The translations under genes and the position numbers were made by a program. The notes beneath the pieces were generated by a model. That model saw only the letters and a list, made by a program, of their open reading frames with translations. It did not search any database and was not told where the DNA came from. Below are positions 17,032 through 25,311 of a stretch of DNA of 64,000 nt, piece after piece. The DNA is taken from NCBI RefSeq assembly GCF_003710935.1, contig NZ_RHHS01000017.1, positions 124,001 through 188,000 on the forward strand. Reading direction: 5' to 3'. Source of the stretch: Brevibacillus gelatini (GTDB lineage: Bacteria; Bacillota; Bacilli; Brevibacillales; Brevibacillaceae). Each line of letters opens with the position of its first letter. Positions within the stretch are counted from its first letter, which is position 1.

Positions 17032-17796
17032 ATGATTCATCTGGACATTAACTGCGACATGGCCGAGGGCTACAGCAGGGGACGACAATCAGAGGACTTG
17101 GGGATTATGAAATGGATCACCTCCGTCAACATTGCTTGCGGCATGCACGCAGGTGATCCGCATCTCATCTGCAGAACGATTGAAGCGGCACTCAAGCACG
17201 ACGTAAAAATCGGAGCGCACCCCGGTTATCCGGATGTGCAAGGCTTCGGGCGGCGCTCGATGAACTTGTCCGTCAACGAGGTGTATGAGCTGGTGCTGTA
17301 TCAGGTGGCGGCGCTGTCCGGCATGACGCGGGCGCTCGGCGGCGAACTGCACCATGTCAAGTTGCACGGAGCGCTGTACAACGAAGCGGCGGAGCGGCCG
17401 GAGCTTGCCGAGGCGGTGGTACAGGCGGTAGCCGACATCGACGAAGAGCTGATCCTGTACGCTCTGTCCGGCAGCAAGCTGGTCGAGGCGGGACTGGAGC
17501 ACGGGCTGCAGGTGGCCGAGGAAGTGTTTGCCGATCGGGCGTACTTGCCGAATGGGCGTCTGGCACCCCGGGAGCTGGAGGGCAGTGTGCTCATCAGCAA
17601 GGAAGAACAGATGGAGCAGACGCGCCAGCTCGTCCTGAAGCAACGGGTCAAGACCGTGAACGGCCAACACATCGAGCTTGCGGCCGATACGCTTTGCGTT
17701 CATCACGAAAGTCACGATATTTTGCAGTTTTTGGGTGAACTGCACAAGTGGGCGAAGCAAAACGACGTGAAGATCGAGCCGATCAGCGCGCGCTAA
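17032..17796 (+). CDS. pxpA: 5-oxoprolinase subunit A-like (LamB/YcsF family)
   Basis: A 254-residue protein with family signatures at the start (LDINCDMAEGY), VNIACGMHAGDP, IGAHPGYPD, VKLHGALYN and VHHESHDI near the end. PxpA acts with PxpB and PxpC to hydrolyse 5-oxoproline to glutamate using ATP. Here it is alone, with neither the biotin-dependent carboxylase-like pxpB/pxpC pair nor a transporter nearby, so its partners must be elsewhere or the role differs. The ATG follows GAAAGGTGGGGG. Confidence 0.88.
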   Translation: MIHLDINCDMAEGYSRGRQSEDLGIMKWITSVNIACGMHAGDPHLICRTIEAALKHDVKIGAHPGYPDVQGFGRRSMNLSVNEVYELVLYQVAALSGMTRALGGELHHVKLHGALYNEAAERPELAEAVVQAVADIDEELILYALSGSKLVEAGLEHGLQVAEEVFADRAYLPNGRLAPRELEGSVLISKEEQMEQTRQLVLKQRVKTVNGQHIELAADTLCVHHESHDILQFLGELHKWAKQNDVKIEPISAR

Positions 17797-17824
17797 GCTT
17801 GCCGCAGAACAGGGAATCCGCATG

Positions 17825-17890
17825 AAAAAGCCATACGGCAACGTCAAAATCCGAGTTAGTCAGGATGAGGACGTCGTTGTATGGCTTTTT
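17825..17890. terminator. Long imperfect hairpin, probable bidirectional terminator
   Basis: AAAAAGCCATAC at 17825-17836 is the exact reverse complement of GTATGGCTTTTT at 17879-17890. Inside, ACGTC pairs with GACGT and ATCC with GGAT, separated by an internal loop. A/T tails on both arms suit termination in both directions, after pxpA and for modC. The right arm lies inside the last codons of modC. Confidence 0.75.
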
Positions 17891-18522
17891 GGTTTGTCGC
17901 CGTCGACAAGATTGCCGTTTTCCAGAAGCAGAATCGTATCTCCCAGCCTTTCCGCTTCTTCCCGGTCGTGGGTGACAAGCAGAAACGGAATGCGCCACAT
18001 GTCATGGAGCCGGAGCAGCTCATCCTGGCACTGTCTGCGCGTATCCGCGTCCAGCGCGGAGAGCGGTTCGTCCAGAAGCAAAAGATCCGGCTCGGTGGCC
18101 AGGGCGCGGACGAGGGCGACCCGCTGCTTTTGTCCGCCGGATAGCTGATGCGGGTACTTTTCCAGCAGGTGAACGATTCCGACTGTGGACAACAGCGGCT
18201 CCAGATGCAGCGCGTTGCCCGTCTTCAAACCGTAGCGGATGTTTTGGCCGACCGTCATGTGCGGAAACAGCGCGTACTCCTGAAACAGGTAGCCGACATT
18301 GCGCTTTTGCACGGGGAGCGGTTTTTGCCCCTGCCTGTAAAACGTTCTGCCATTCAGTACAATTTCCCCCTCGTCAGGATGGACGAGTCCGGCTATACAG
18401 TTCAGGATGGTCGTTTTCCCCGAGCCGGATGGACCGAAGAGGACGACAATCTCCTGCCCGGTGGAAAAGGAGACGTCGAGCAAAAAATCGGGCAAACGTT
18501 TTTGAATCGTAACCGAGAGCAT
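17860..18522 (-). CDS. modC: Molybdate ABC transporter ATP-binding protein
   Basis: A 220-residue ABC ATPase with Walker A GPSGSGKTT (about residue 31), a Q-loop in YLFQEYALFPHMTV, the signature LSGGQKQR, Walker B LLLLDEPLSALD and the H-loop THD. It lacks the C-terminal molybdate-binding (Mop) domain of Escherichia coli ModC, as is common for short Firmicute versions. It follows modB in the same operon, and its start lies 8 bases after GGGAGGGG inside the end of modB. Its last residues, including SHTTTSSS, are encoded within the terminator-like hairpin. Confidence 0.9.
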   Translation of the reverse strand: MLSVTIQKRLPDFLLDVSFSTGQEIVVLFGPSGSGKTTILNCIAGLVHPDEGEIVLNGRTFYRQGQKPLPVQKRNVGYLFQEYALFPHMTVGQNIRYGLKTGNALHLEPLLSTVGIVHLLEKYPHQLSGGQKQRVALVRALATEPDLLLLDEPLSALDADTRRQCQDELLRLHDMWRIPFLLVTHDREEAERLGDTILLLENGNLVDGDKPKSHTTTSSS

Positions 18523-18538
18523 GCTGACTTCCCCTCCC

Positions 18539-19222
18539 TTACTTTTGATTGGCGTAGCTGCGTACATTGCGGCGAGTCCACCAGTTGAGCCAGAGCGTGG
18601 TGCCCATCCCGAGCGACACGATGATGACGACCCAAAACAGCGCTTTTTCCATTTGCCCGGCCTCTACGGCAAAGTAGATGGCGACAGGGATGGTGTCGGT
18701 TTTTCCGGGTATGTAGCCGGCGAGCATCAGCGTGGCGCCAAACTCACCCAAACCGCGGGCAAAGGACAGGACAAGCCCTGCCAACAGCCCCGGCCAGGCA
18801 AGCGGAAAAGCAACCGTCCAGAACACCCGCCATTCGGAAGCCCCCATCGTCCGTGCGGCATTTTCCAGGCGGCGATCCACTCCGCTGAAAGCGGCGACGG
18901 CGCTCTGGTACATCAGCGGAAACGAGACGACGATGGAAGCGATGACAGCGCCCGTCAGCGTGAAAATGACCTGGATGTCAAACCATTGGGCGAGCAGTTG
19001 GCCCAAAAAGCCGTTTTTTCCGAACAAGAGCAGCAAGCCGAAGCCAACGACAGTCGGCGGCAGGACGAGCGGGAGCAGGAAAAACGACTCCAGCACGTTT
19101 TTGCCCCAAAACTCCTTTTGCGTCATCCAGCGCGCGCCGAGCATGCCGAGTACAAACACAAAGGAGGTGGATAGCGCAGCCACCTTCAAGGAGAGCATCA
19201 ACGGTGTCAAACTGGTTTCCAT
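18539..19222 (-). CDS. modB: Molybdate ABC transporter permease
   Basis: A 227-residue inner-membrane protein with about five membrane spans and the permease EAA loop ENAARTMGASEWRVFWTVAFPLAWPGLLAG, which docks with ModC, plus ARGLGEFGATLMLAG, characteristic of molybdate and sulfate permeases. The ATG at 19222 is chosen with GGGGAGGTGG upstream; a GTG at 19234 overlaps that site. It is the middle gene of modABC. Confidence 0.93.
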   Translation of the reverse strand: METSLTPLMLSLKVAALSTSFVFVLGMLGARWMTQKEFWGKNVLESFFLLPLVLPPTVVGFGLLLLFGKNGFLGQLLAQWFDIQVIFTLTGAVIASIVVSFPLMYQSAVAAFSGVDRRLENAARTMGASEWRVFWTVAFPLAWPGLLAGLVLSFARGLGEFGATLMLAGYIPGKTDTIPVAIYFAVEAGQMEKALFWVVIIVSLGMGTTLWLNWWTRRNVRSYANQK

Positions 19223-19244
19223 CACGCTAGCCACCTCCCCATTC

Positions 19245-20036
19245 TTATTGGAATCCGTACTTCTGTAAGATCGCTTTTCCTTTGTCGGTTGTCAAGTAGG
19301 CAAGGAAAGCTTTTGCCGCATCCGGATGCTTCGAGTTGCTGACGACCGCACCCGGATAAACGATCGGCTTGTGCCACTCCGGGCTGGCTGTCGCGAGCAC
19401 CTTCACTTCTTTGGAGATCGCGGCATCGCTGGAATAGACGATACCGACATCGGCGTTGCCTGACTCGACGAAGGTCAGCACCTGGCGAACGTCACTGGCA
19501 AAAACCATCCGGCCAGACAAGGTATCCCACAGCTTGAGCGTATCGAGCGTTTCTTTTGCATAGCGGCCAGCGGGCACGGTTTTTGGCTCACCGACTGCGA
19601 TGTACTTGATTTCCGGTTTGTCCAGGTCTGCAAAGGAAGGGATGGCGAGCGTACTGTCTTTGCCCGCGATGAGCACGAGCGCGTTTCCAGTAAAATCCTG
19701 GCGCGTCTCTTTGACGATCAACTGCTTCTCTTCCAGCCCGTCCATGTCCTTTTGGCTGGCAGACAGGAAGACGTCGGAAGGGGCGCCTTGCGCAATCTGG
19801 GTAGCCAGTTTTCCCGAGCTGCCGAAGATGAAAGTGAGGGTCGTTTCGGGATATTCTGCCTCAAAAGACGCTTTCAGCTCGTTCAAGGCGTCAGTCAAGC
19901 TTGCCGCTGCGGAAACCATCAGCTTGGTCTTTTCTGTCCGGGCAGATTCAGTTGCCTGCGGAGTTGTCTGTGCCGTCGAGCATGCTCCGAGCAACAGGGT
20001 GAATGCTGCGCATAAGGCCAGCCATCGTTTTTTCAT
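19245..20036 (-). CDS. modA: Molybdate-binding lipoprotein
   Basis: A 263-residue substrate-binding protein. The signal ends in lipobox LLGAC, giving lipidated Cys19, and the mature protein has the ModA pattern: LMVSAAASLTDALNELK, FGSSGKLATQIAQGAPSDVFLSA, DVRQVLTFVESGNADVGIVYSSDA, and a C-terminal FLAYLTTDKGKAILQKYGF. It captures molybdate outside the membrane and delivers it to ModBC. The start lies 7 bases after GGAGGG. It is the first gene of the operon; the promoter and operator are in the spacer with the divergent regulator. Confidence 0.95.
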   Translation of the reverse strand: MKKRWLALCAAFTLLLGACSTAQTTPQATESARTEKTKLMVSAAASLTDALNELKASFEAEYPETTLTFIFGSSGKLATQIAQGAPSDVFLSASQKDMDGLEEKQLIVKETRQDFTGNALVLIAGKDSTLAIPSFADLDKPEIKYIAVGEPKTVPAGRYAKETLDTLKLWDTLSGRMVFASDVRQVLTFVESGNADVGIVYSSDAAISKEVKVLATASPEWHKPIVYPGAVVSNSKHPDAAKAFLAYLTTDKGKAILQKYGFQ

Positions 20037-20052
20037 CAGATTGCCCTCCACT

Positions 20053-20090
20053 CGTTATATTTAATTATAATTAGTTATATCTGGATATAA
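20053..20090. promoter_or_regulatory. Candidate molybdate operator (palindromes and direct repeat)
   Basis: Between modA and the divergent regulator lie TTATATCTGGATATAA (20075-20090, arms TTATATC and GATATAA), a perfect palindrome TAATTATAATTA (20062-20073), and the heptamer GTTATAT repeated 20 bases apart (20054 and 20074), two helical turns. The TTATAT/ATATAA arms are reminiscent of ModE boxes. The site covers the predicted transcription start of modA. Binding by the neighbouring regulator is inferred. Confidence 0.6.
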
Positions 20091-20093
20091 TGA

Positions 20094-20121
20094 ATTATAG
20101 TATTTTATTGCGAATTATCAA
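20094..20121 (-). promoter_or_regulatory. SigmaA-type promoter for modABC
   Basis: On the minus strand TTGATA (20116-20121) and TATAAT (20094-20099) are separated by 16 bases. The predicted start falls within the 16-base palindrome at 20075-20090, an arrangement expected for repression. Confidence 0.65.
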
Positions 20122-20179
20122 TTGCGATTTTCCGATAATTAAAAGAAAATGAAAAGAAAGAAACGAGCGGAGGCCAGAC

Positions 20180-21145
20180 ATGACCCACGAAAAATCGTAT
20201 ACAACAGAAGAGATTGCGAAGATTTTGCGCATCTCGAAGCTGACCGTCTACGATCTGATTAAAAAAGGCGAGCTGCCTGCGTATCGTGTCGGCAGGCAGA
20301 TGCGTGTGGACGAAAGCGATCTGGAGGCGTACAAGGCACGGGCAAAAGGCGGGTATCGTCAGGCGCAGGGTGAAGCTTCCGCTCATTCCATGCAAGGACA
20401 AGCCTTGCCGACAACAGGGCAGACGATGCCTTCCGCGCTGCGCCACGTCATTATCAGCGGGCAGGATGTCAGTCTTGACTTGCTCGCCAGCCATCTGGAA
20501 AAGCGCGAACTGCCGCTTAGGCCGTTGCGCTCCTGCAGCGGCTCGCTGAACAGCCTGGTGGCCATGTACGCAGGCAAGGCTGATATTGTCAGTACCCACT
20601 TGTTTGACGGAGAGACGATGGAGTACAACGTGCCATACGTTCGCCGCATCCTGACCGGGCATCGCTTCCTCGTCGTCAACATGCTGGCGCGTTGGGCCGG
20701 CTTTTACGTGCAGGCAGGCAATCCCAAACAGATTTTGTCCTGGGCGGACCTGGCCAAGCCGGGGGTGCGGATCGTCAACCGCGAGAAAGGCTCGGGAGCA
20801 CGCACGCTGCTTGAGGAGCAGCTTCGGCTGGCGAATATTGCAGGGCTTGACGTGAACGGCTACGAGCACGAGGAGACGAGTCATCTTGCGCTGGCGGGAG
20901 TGGTTGCCCGCAAGGAAGCAGATGTCGGCGTCGGAATCGAAAAGGCAGCCCGCCTGGTCGGTGTAGAATTCGTTCCGATGGTCAAGGAGAGGTACGATCT
21001 CGTGATGCTCAAAACAAAGGAAAATGAGACATTGCTCACTGCTGTCCTCGACATCCTGCGATCCGCTGCTTTTCAAAAAGAACTGGAAGCAGTGGGCGGC
21101 TACGATTTGAGCCAGACAGGAACGATCATCTATGAAACATGGTAG
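20180..21145 (+). CDS. HTH regulator with periplasmic-binding-like domain, probable molybdate sensor
   Basis: A 321-residue protein. Residues 1-60 form an excisionase-type helix-turn-helix (YTTEEIAKILRISKLTVYDLIKKGELPAYRVGRQMRV). A linker leads to a domain (about 90-321) related to type 2 periplasmic-binding folds (PBP-like, PF12727), with CSGSLNSLVAMYAGKADIVSTHLFDGET and NREKGSGARTLLEEQL. B. subtilis YvgK has this layout beside a molybdate transporter. Divergence from modABC and the palindromes between them support a regulator of molybdate uptake. The ATG follows AGCGGAGG. Ligand identity is inferred. Confidence 0.85.
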   Translation: MTHEKSYTTEEIAKILRISKLTVYDLIKKGELPAYRVGRQMRVDESDLEAYKARAKGGYRQAQGEASAHSMQGQALPTTGQTMPSALRHVIISGQDVSLDLLASHLEKRELPLRPLRSCSGSLNSLVAMYAGKADIVSTHLFDGETMEYNVPYVRRILTGHRFLVVNMLARWAGFYVQAGNPKQILSWADLAKPGVRIVNREKGSGARTLLEEQLRLANIAGLDVNGYEHEETSHLALAGVVARKEADVGVGIEKAARLVGVEFVPMVKERYDLVMLKTKENETLLTAVLDILRSAAFQKELEAVGGYDLSQTGTIIYETW

Positions 21146-21331
21146 GAAATGCGCCGTTCGCCCAGGCTGCAGGCAGTGGGCGGCTTTTTCTTTGCGGCGA
21201 ACATGGCGGACAGATTGACAAAAAAGGCAATTTCTCTACATAATCTCCTGATTTTCTACTCACAACTGGTTGTTATTTGCTACAATGGAACAAAAATGAC
21301 GCTTGCAGCCGAGCGATTTCTGGGGGCTGTC

Positions 21332-23200
21332 ATGAAGACATTGCAAAAAACGAGTTTACTGGTATGTGCAACCATTCTGGTCCTGTTTGGCTCCATCGGC
21401 ATCATCAGCTACTGGCCAGAGATTATCAAATTCGTGCAGACAGGCCAAACGACGGTGGCCGGGCAAACCGGAGCCGATCCTTTTTCATACGATCCGCCGC
21501 TGCCATCCTATGTGAAGGATCTCCATCCTGTTTACAGGATCCAGGCCGAATTACATACATCCGAGGCAAAAATCAAGGGAAAGATGACGATTGAATTTGA
21601 CAATCCGCAGACGCCGGATTTGCGCCTGTACGTCTATGATTACCTGTGGAACAAAATGACGGTCAAATCGATCCGCTACAAGGACAAGCCGCTCGCGTTT
21701 GAACGCGGACTGTCCATGGTCAAGCTGGCAAATCCGCTGGGCGCGGAAATGCGCGGGGCGCTCGCGATCGAGTTTGAAAATCCGGTGCCGCGAAGAGGAA
21801 CGCGCTTTGGGGTCAAGGACGACATCTGGACGCTGACAACGTGGTATCCGATGCTCGGCGCGCAAAACCAGCAAGGAAAATGGTACGACCCGCCGCAGCG
21901 TGTAGATTTTGGCGATCCGTTTGTTTACCACTACGCGGATTACGATGTCTCCTTTGTCTCCCCGAAGGGCTACAACTGGGTCAGTTCGTGGGGCAAAGGC
22001 AGCGCAAAGGCAATCGAGGGCAGCAAGCAGCTCATCCACTATCAAGGCAAAAAGCTGCTGAATTTCGCCCTGGTCGGCAGCCCGTTGTACCATGTGGAAA
22101 CCATCCAGATCGGGCCGAACCTGACTGTCGACATCGCCTCTGTGGACAAAGGCAACATCCAGCGGATCAAGACGATTGCCGAAGCGGTGTTTCCTACATA
22201 CAACGACTGGTACGGGCCGCTTCCGTACCCGCACGTTGCGATTGCCGAGACAGCACCCGGCACGACATATGCGATGGAGTACGCCAATCTCGCCATTTTC
22301 AAGCGCGACATGTACCAGCGCAATCTGATCGATCACTGGCTGCCGCATGAAATCGCCCATTTGTGGTGGTACAACAGCGTGGCGACGCTGGAAGCCGCCC
22401 ACGGCTGGCTCGACGAAGGGCTTGTAGAGGTGAGCGTGTACCATTACTTGCAAAATCGGTACGGGGCACAGTCGGCGTCTACGCTGCTCGACGAGTACAA
22501 ACGCGACGTCCGCCGGCTGCAGGAGCGCTACCCCAACGGCTGGCTGGACAAGCCGTTGCAAAAATTTGCGACCGAAGAAGAATTCCATTGGACGTGGTAT
22601 TCCAAGGGAGCCTTGCTGTTTGACCATCTGCGCAGGCAGATCGGCGATGAAGCGTACAAGCGTTTTCTTCATCGCGTACAGCAAAATTACCACGGCAGTG
22701 TGATCGGGGCCGAGCATCTCGACCAGGCGCTGGGACAAACGCTGCGCGGCGAAGCGAAATACTTCGTGAACGCGACGAAAAGACCGCATCGCGACGGTCT
22801 GAGCAAGGTGCAGCTAGAGCCTTATATTACGACGATCATCAACAACATGAGCTTTTATCCGTCTATCCCGGCCAGAGCCACGGGCGGTACGGTGTATTTG
22901 CCGCTGCGCGAACTCGGGGAAAAAATGGGGCTTGTCATCAGTTGGGACGAGAAAGAGCAGATGATTCGCGTAAAAGGCTATGGCCGGGAAGTGTTGGTGA
23001 AGGAGCGGGAGCGCTTCGCCATCCGCGACGGGCAAAAGCTCGACCTTGGTCATCCGCTGAGGGAAATCAAGGAGCGCACCATGGTGCCGCTATCGTTTTT
23101 CGCAGACGTATTCGAATTGGCAACTGACTACGATCCAGCCGAAAAAACCGTAAAAATTCAAACGCGAAAAGCGAGTGGAAAGGGGGCGGAAACAAAATGA
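21332..23200 (+). CDS. M1-family metallopeptidase with C-terminal copper amine oxidase-like stalk domain
   Basis: A 622-residue protein anchored by an N-terminal hydrophobic segment (about 8-28). An N-terminal beta domain is followed by the gluzincin catalytic domain with HEIAH at 339-343 and the third zinc ligand Glu362 (HExxH-x18-E). The usual GAMEN substrate motif reads YAMEYAN. Residues about 515-612 form a copper amine oxidase N-terminal-like (stalk) domain often used for wall association. It is probably an extracytoplasmic aminopeptidase. The ATG at 21332 has GGGGG 5 bases upstream. Its stop overlaps aroK by 4 bases. Confidence 0.88.
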   Translation: MKTLQKTSLLVCATILVLFGSIGIISYWPEIIKFVQTGQTTVAGQTGADPFSYDPPLPSYVKDLHPVYRIQAELHTSEAKIKGKMTIEFDNPQTPDLRLYVYDYLWNKMTVKSIRYKDKPLAFERGLSMVKLANPLGAEMRGALAIEFENPVPRRGTRFGVKDDIWTLTTWYPMLGAQNQQGKWYDPPQRVDFGDPFVYHYADYDVSFVSPKGYNWVSSWGKGSAKAIEGSKQLIHYQGKKLLNFALVGSPLYHVETIQIGPNLTVDIASVDKGNIQRIKTIAEAVFPTYNDWYGPLPYPHVAIAETAPGTTYAMEYANLAIFKRDMYQRNLIDHWLPHEIAHLWWYNSVATLEAAHGWLDEGLVEVSVYHYLQNRYGAQSASTLLDEYKRDVRRLQERYPNGWLDKPLQKFATEEEFHWTWYSKGALLFDHLRRQIGDEAYKRFLHRVQQNYHGSVIGAEHLDQALGQTLRGEAKYFVNATKRPHRDGLSKVQLEPYITTIINNMSFYPSIPARATGGTVYLPLRELGEKMGLVISWDEKEQMIRVKGYGREVLVKERERFAIRDGQKLDLGHPLREIKERTMVPLSFFADVFELATDYDPAEKTVKIQTRKASGKGAETK

Positions 23201-23718
23201 AAAACCTGATTCTCGTCGGCTTTATGGGAACCGGAAAGACAACGGTCGGAGTTGCGCTTGCTGATTCCCTGGGCATTGCCCACAACGACCTGGACCATGC
23301 CATCATCGAAGAAGCGGGCTGCTCCATCCCGGAGCTGTTCGCCCGGCACGGGGAGGCGTATTTTCGCGATCTGGAGTCCCGCCTGCTGTCACAGCTTCTG
23401 GACAATGGCCCGCAAGTGTTGACGACAGGCGGAGGAGCTGTCCTGCGCAGGCAAAACGTCGAGGTCATGCTGGCAAAAGGAACAGTGATTGCGCTTCATG
23501 CCAGCGAGGAAGAATTAATCAGACGACTGGAAAACGACACCTCGCGCCCGTTGCTGGCCGGAGGGGTGGCAGAACGTGTGAGAACGCTCTTGGCGGAACG
23601 CGCAGGCGCGTACGATTTTGCCCCGATCCAGGTGGATACAACCGGAAAAAGTCTGCGGGCAGTCGTGGACGAAATTCGGGCGCAGGTGGTTGAAAGCGCA
23701 GAAGACGGGCAACAATAA
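23197..23718 (+). CDS. aroK: Shikimate kinase
   Basis: A 173-residue kinase of the P-loop NMP-kinase fold: Walker A GFMGTGKTT (8-16), shikimate-binding DLD near residue 32 and FRDLES, TTGGGAVLR, and the lid RRLENDTSRPLL. It phosphorylates shikimate at the 3-hydroxyl for aromatic amino acid synthesis. Its ATG overlaps the stop of the upstream peptidase gene (ATGA), implying coupled translation. Another shikimate pathway gene, aroQ, is at 44.3 kb. Confidence 0.95.
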   Translation: MKNLILVGFMGTGKTTVGVALADSLGIAHNDLDHAIIEEAGCSIPELFARHGEAYFRDLESRLLSQLLDNGPQVLTTGGGAVLRRQNVEVMLAKGTVIALHASEEELIRRLENDTSRPLLAGGVAERVRTLLAERAGAYDFAPIQVDTTGKSLRAVVDEIRAQVVESAEDGQQ

Positions 23719-23786
23719 AAAGGACAGCGCCATTGCCGGAAGGAAAAGACGGCGTGTATCTGCGAGTACGAAGGAGGTCACGTGCG

Positions 23787-23948
23787 ATGTCCTTTCAAGA
23801 GTATTTGAAGTACCTGACGAAATTGTTTGTCCAGTACATGGAGACACCAAAAGATGAACGGCGTCAGCGGAAGGCTCCGCGTGAGCCTTGGTCGACACGC
23901 TGGTTCGGGGCAATCCCTATGTCGCTTCGGCTGTTGTGGCGCAAGTAA
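23787..23948 (+). CDS. yqzE: YqzE family small protein
   Basis: A 53-residue basic protein beginning MSFQEYLKYLTKLFVQYMETPKDERRQRK and ending in a Trp/Arg-rich segment (PREPWSTRWFGAIPMSLRLLWRK), matching YqzE. The start is 8 bases after a perfect AAGGAGGT. In B. subtilis yqzE sits beside the comG operon and tapA; neither is present here. Function unknown. Confidence 0.85.
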   Translation: MSFQEYLKYLTKLFVQYMETPKDERRQRKAPREPWSTRWFGAIPMSLRLLWRK

Positions 23949-23984
23949 TCCTACCATGATAAGCGGACGGAGGGTGCGGTGCGT

Positions 23985-24239
23985 ATGGCAAGAGTAGCGG
24001 TAGAAAAATCCCTTTCCCAGATTCGCAAAATGCTGAGTGACAACGGCTATGATGTGGTTGATTTGGGAAACTGGCAACAGGTCGTCGATGCGATTGTGAT
24101 TACGGGGCAGGATATAAACGTTTTGGGCGATCAGAACAAGACGATTACAGGTGCACCAATTATCAATGCAGAGGGAATGACGGCCGATGAGGTTTTTCAT
24201 GCCGTGCACGAGCGCCTTTCCCCGACCGATCATCGTTGA
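23985..24239 (+). CDS. UPF0180 family protein (YkuS-like)
   Basis: An 84-residue protein with ARVAVEKSLSQIRKMLSDNGYDVVDL and VDAIVITGQDINVLG, followed by GAPIINAEGMTADEVFHAVHERL, the pattern of UPF0180. Function unknown. The ATG at 23985 lies 10 bases after GGAGGG; a GTG at 23979 would be too close to that site. It may be cotranscribed with yqzE, 36 bases upstream. Confidence 0.85.
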   Translation: MARVAVEKSLSQIRKMLSDNGYDVVDLGNWQQVVDAIVITGQDINVLGDQNKTITGAPIINAEGMTADEVFHAVHERLSPTDHR

Positions 24240-24252
24240 TCGAAAAAGCCAA

Positions 24253-24337
24253 GGCTGCGTTCTCGCGTGGACATGCGAACGCAGCCCAGCAAAAAAACAG
24301 GCTCTCCGCCATCGACAGGCAGGAGAGCTTGTTTTTT
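24253..24337 (+). terminator. Two tandem hairpins, the second a terminator
   Basis: GGCTGCGTT pairs with AACGCAGCC (24253-24286) but has no T tract. The following GGCTCTCC/GGAGAGC hairpin is flanked by an A run and by TTGTTTTTT, and can terminate transcription from both sides. Confidence 0.7.
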
Positions 24338-24352
24338 GCGGAAAACGATGGT

Positions 24353-25207
24353 TCAGCTTTGCGGCTGACGCGCTACGTGAAAGGTACCGACCTTGTACGC
24401 ATACGTGTAGGGGACAAAGCGAAGACCTTCGTCCCATACCCCCACGTAAGCGTATTGATCGTTCCATAAATGGAGCGAGCCGACGACGAACGGTGCAAGC
24501 ACTTGGGAGTGGTACAAGGGAACGGTCAGCGTTACCGAAGCATCGTTTTCCTGCTGCCACAACTGCGGCCACGTAATCGCGTTGTCCCTGTGCAACTGGC
24601 TGACCCAGCCAATCTGGTCAAACGGATCTTTTTGCGTCCGCTGCAGGATGCGCGTCCCTGTCAGCCGCTGTCCGGTCGGGACGAGACTTTGCGCGGACAG
24701 GCTGTGAAAATCCGGCTCGCTTGCGGTAAAGGAAGCCGGGTACACTTCACCAGTCTTGGCGTTTACCAGTTGAGCCGAGGACTGCCGAGTGACCAGCCAG
24801 TGGGAAGCAAATCCGTCGTAGACGGGTTCTGCGGCAATTTCCCGCGGGGCAAAAGCGTCGTCGAACAAGATGTATTCTCCGACCCCGTATTCCAATAGCA
24901 CGAATTTTGGTTGGGCAAACGTTTCGGCTTCTTCTCCTACGACCAGGTACCCGACCTGTTTGTCTGCTTTTTTGATGCTGACCAGCCACTGGCGTTGATT
25001 GGGGCCAAGTGTTTGCACGTCTGTATCGGCTTGTTGCCACTCCTTGAATTGCGGATCACGGGTGGCAAGCTCGTTCATCCACGTCTGGATTTGGGCGTGA
25101 AACTTTTGGTTCCAGCCCGTCTCTTCTTCTGCCTGGACTGGCCAGGCGAGCAACGCAAAAGACATAAGTACCCCGAGCAGGGGGAGGAATCGTCTGGTCA
25201 CAAACAT
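24353..25207 (-). CDS. Secreted protein of unknown function
   Basis: A 284-residue protein with a classical signal peptide (basic start, hydrophobic LLGVLMSFALLAW, cleavage after PVQA). The mature part is beta-rich and Trp/Gln-rich, with QWLVSIKKADKQVGYLVVGEE, YGVGEYILFDDAFAPREIAAEPVYDGFASHWLV and a repeated theme of short hydrophobic strands. There is no recognisable catalytic motif or anchor. It is transcribed after yqhG on the same strand with a gap of about 100 bases. AAAAGGTGG precedes the ATG. I do not recognise the family. Confidence 0.75.
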   Translation of the reverse strand: MFVTRRFLPLLGVLMSFALLAWPVQAEEETGWNQKFHAQIQTWMNELATRDPQFKEWQQADTDVQTLGPNQRQWLVSIKKADKQVGYLVVGEEAETFAQPKFVLLEYGVGEYILFDDAFAPREIAAEPVYDGFASHWLVTRQSSAQLVNAKTGEVYPASFTASEPDFHSLSAQSLVPTGQRLTGTRILQRTQKDPFDQIGWVSQLHRDNAITWPQLWQQENDASVTLTVPLYHSQVLAPFVVGSLHLWNDQYAYVGVWDEGLRFVPYTYAYKVGTFHVARQPQS

Positions 25208-25311
25208 GCACCACCTTTTGTACAGGCTAAGCTTATTCCTATTGTAACCAGCTGTGACAAAAAGATTTGTTGCAACTTGTCACTGTCCCGGCACTTCTTC
25301 TCGCTGATCTT

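Noticed and set aside
21551-22789. 412-residue minus-strand frame inside the M1 peptidase gene
   Set aside because: It is a shadow of a convincing gene with an intact zinc motif.
24253-24286. GGCTGCGTT/AACGCAGCC hairpin as a separate terminator
   Set aside because: No T tract follows; it may stabilise the end but probably does not terminate by itself.
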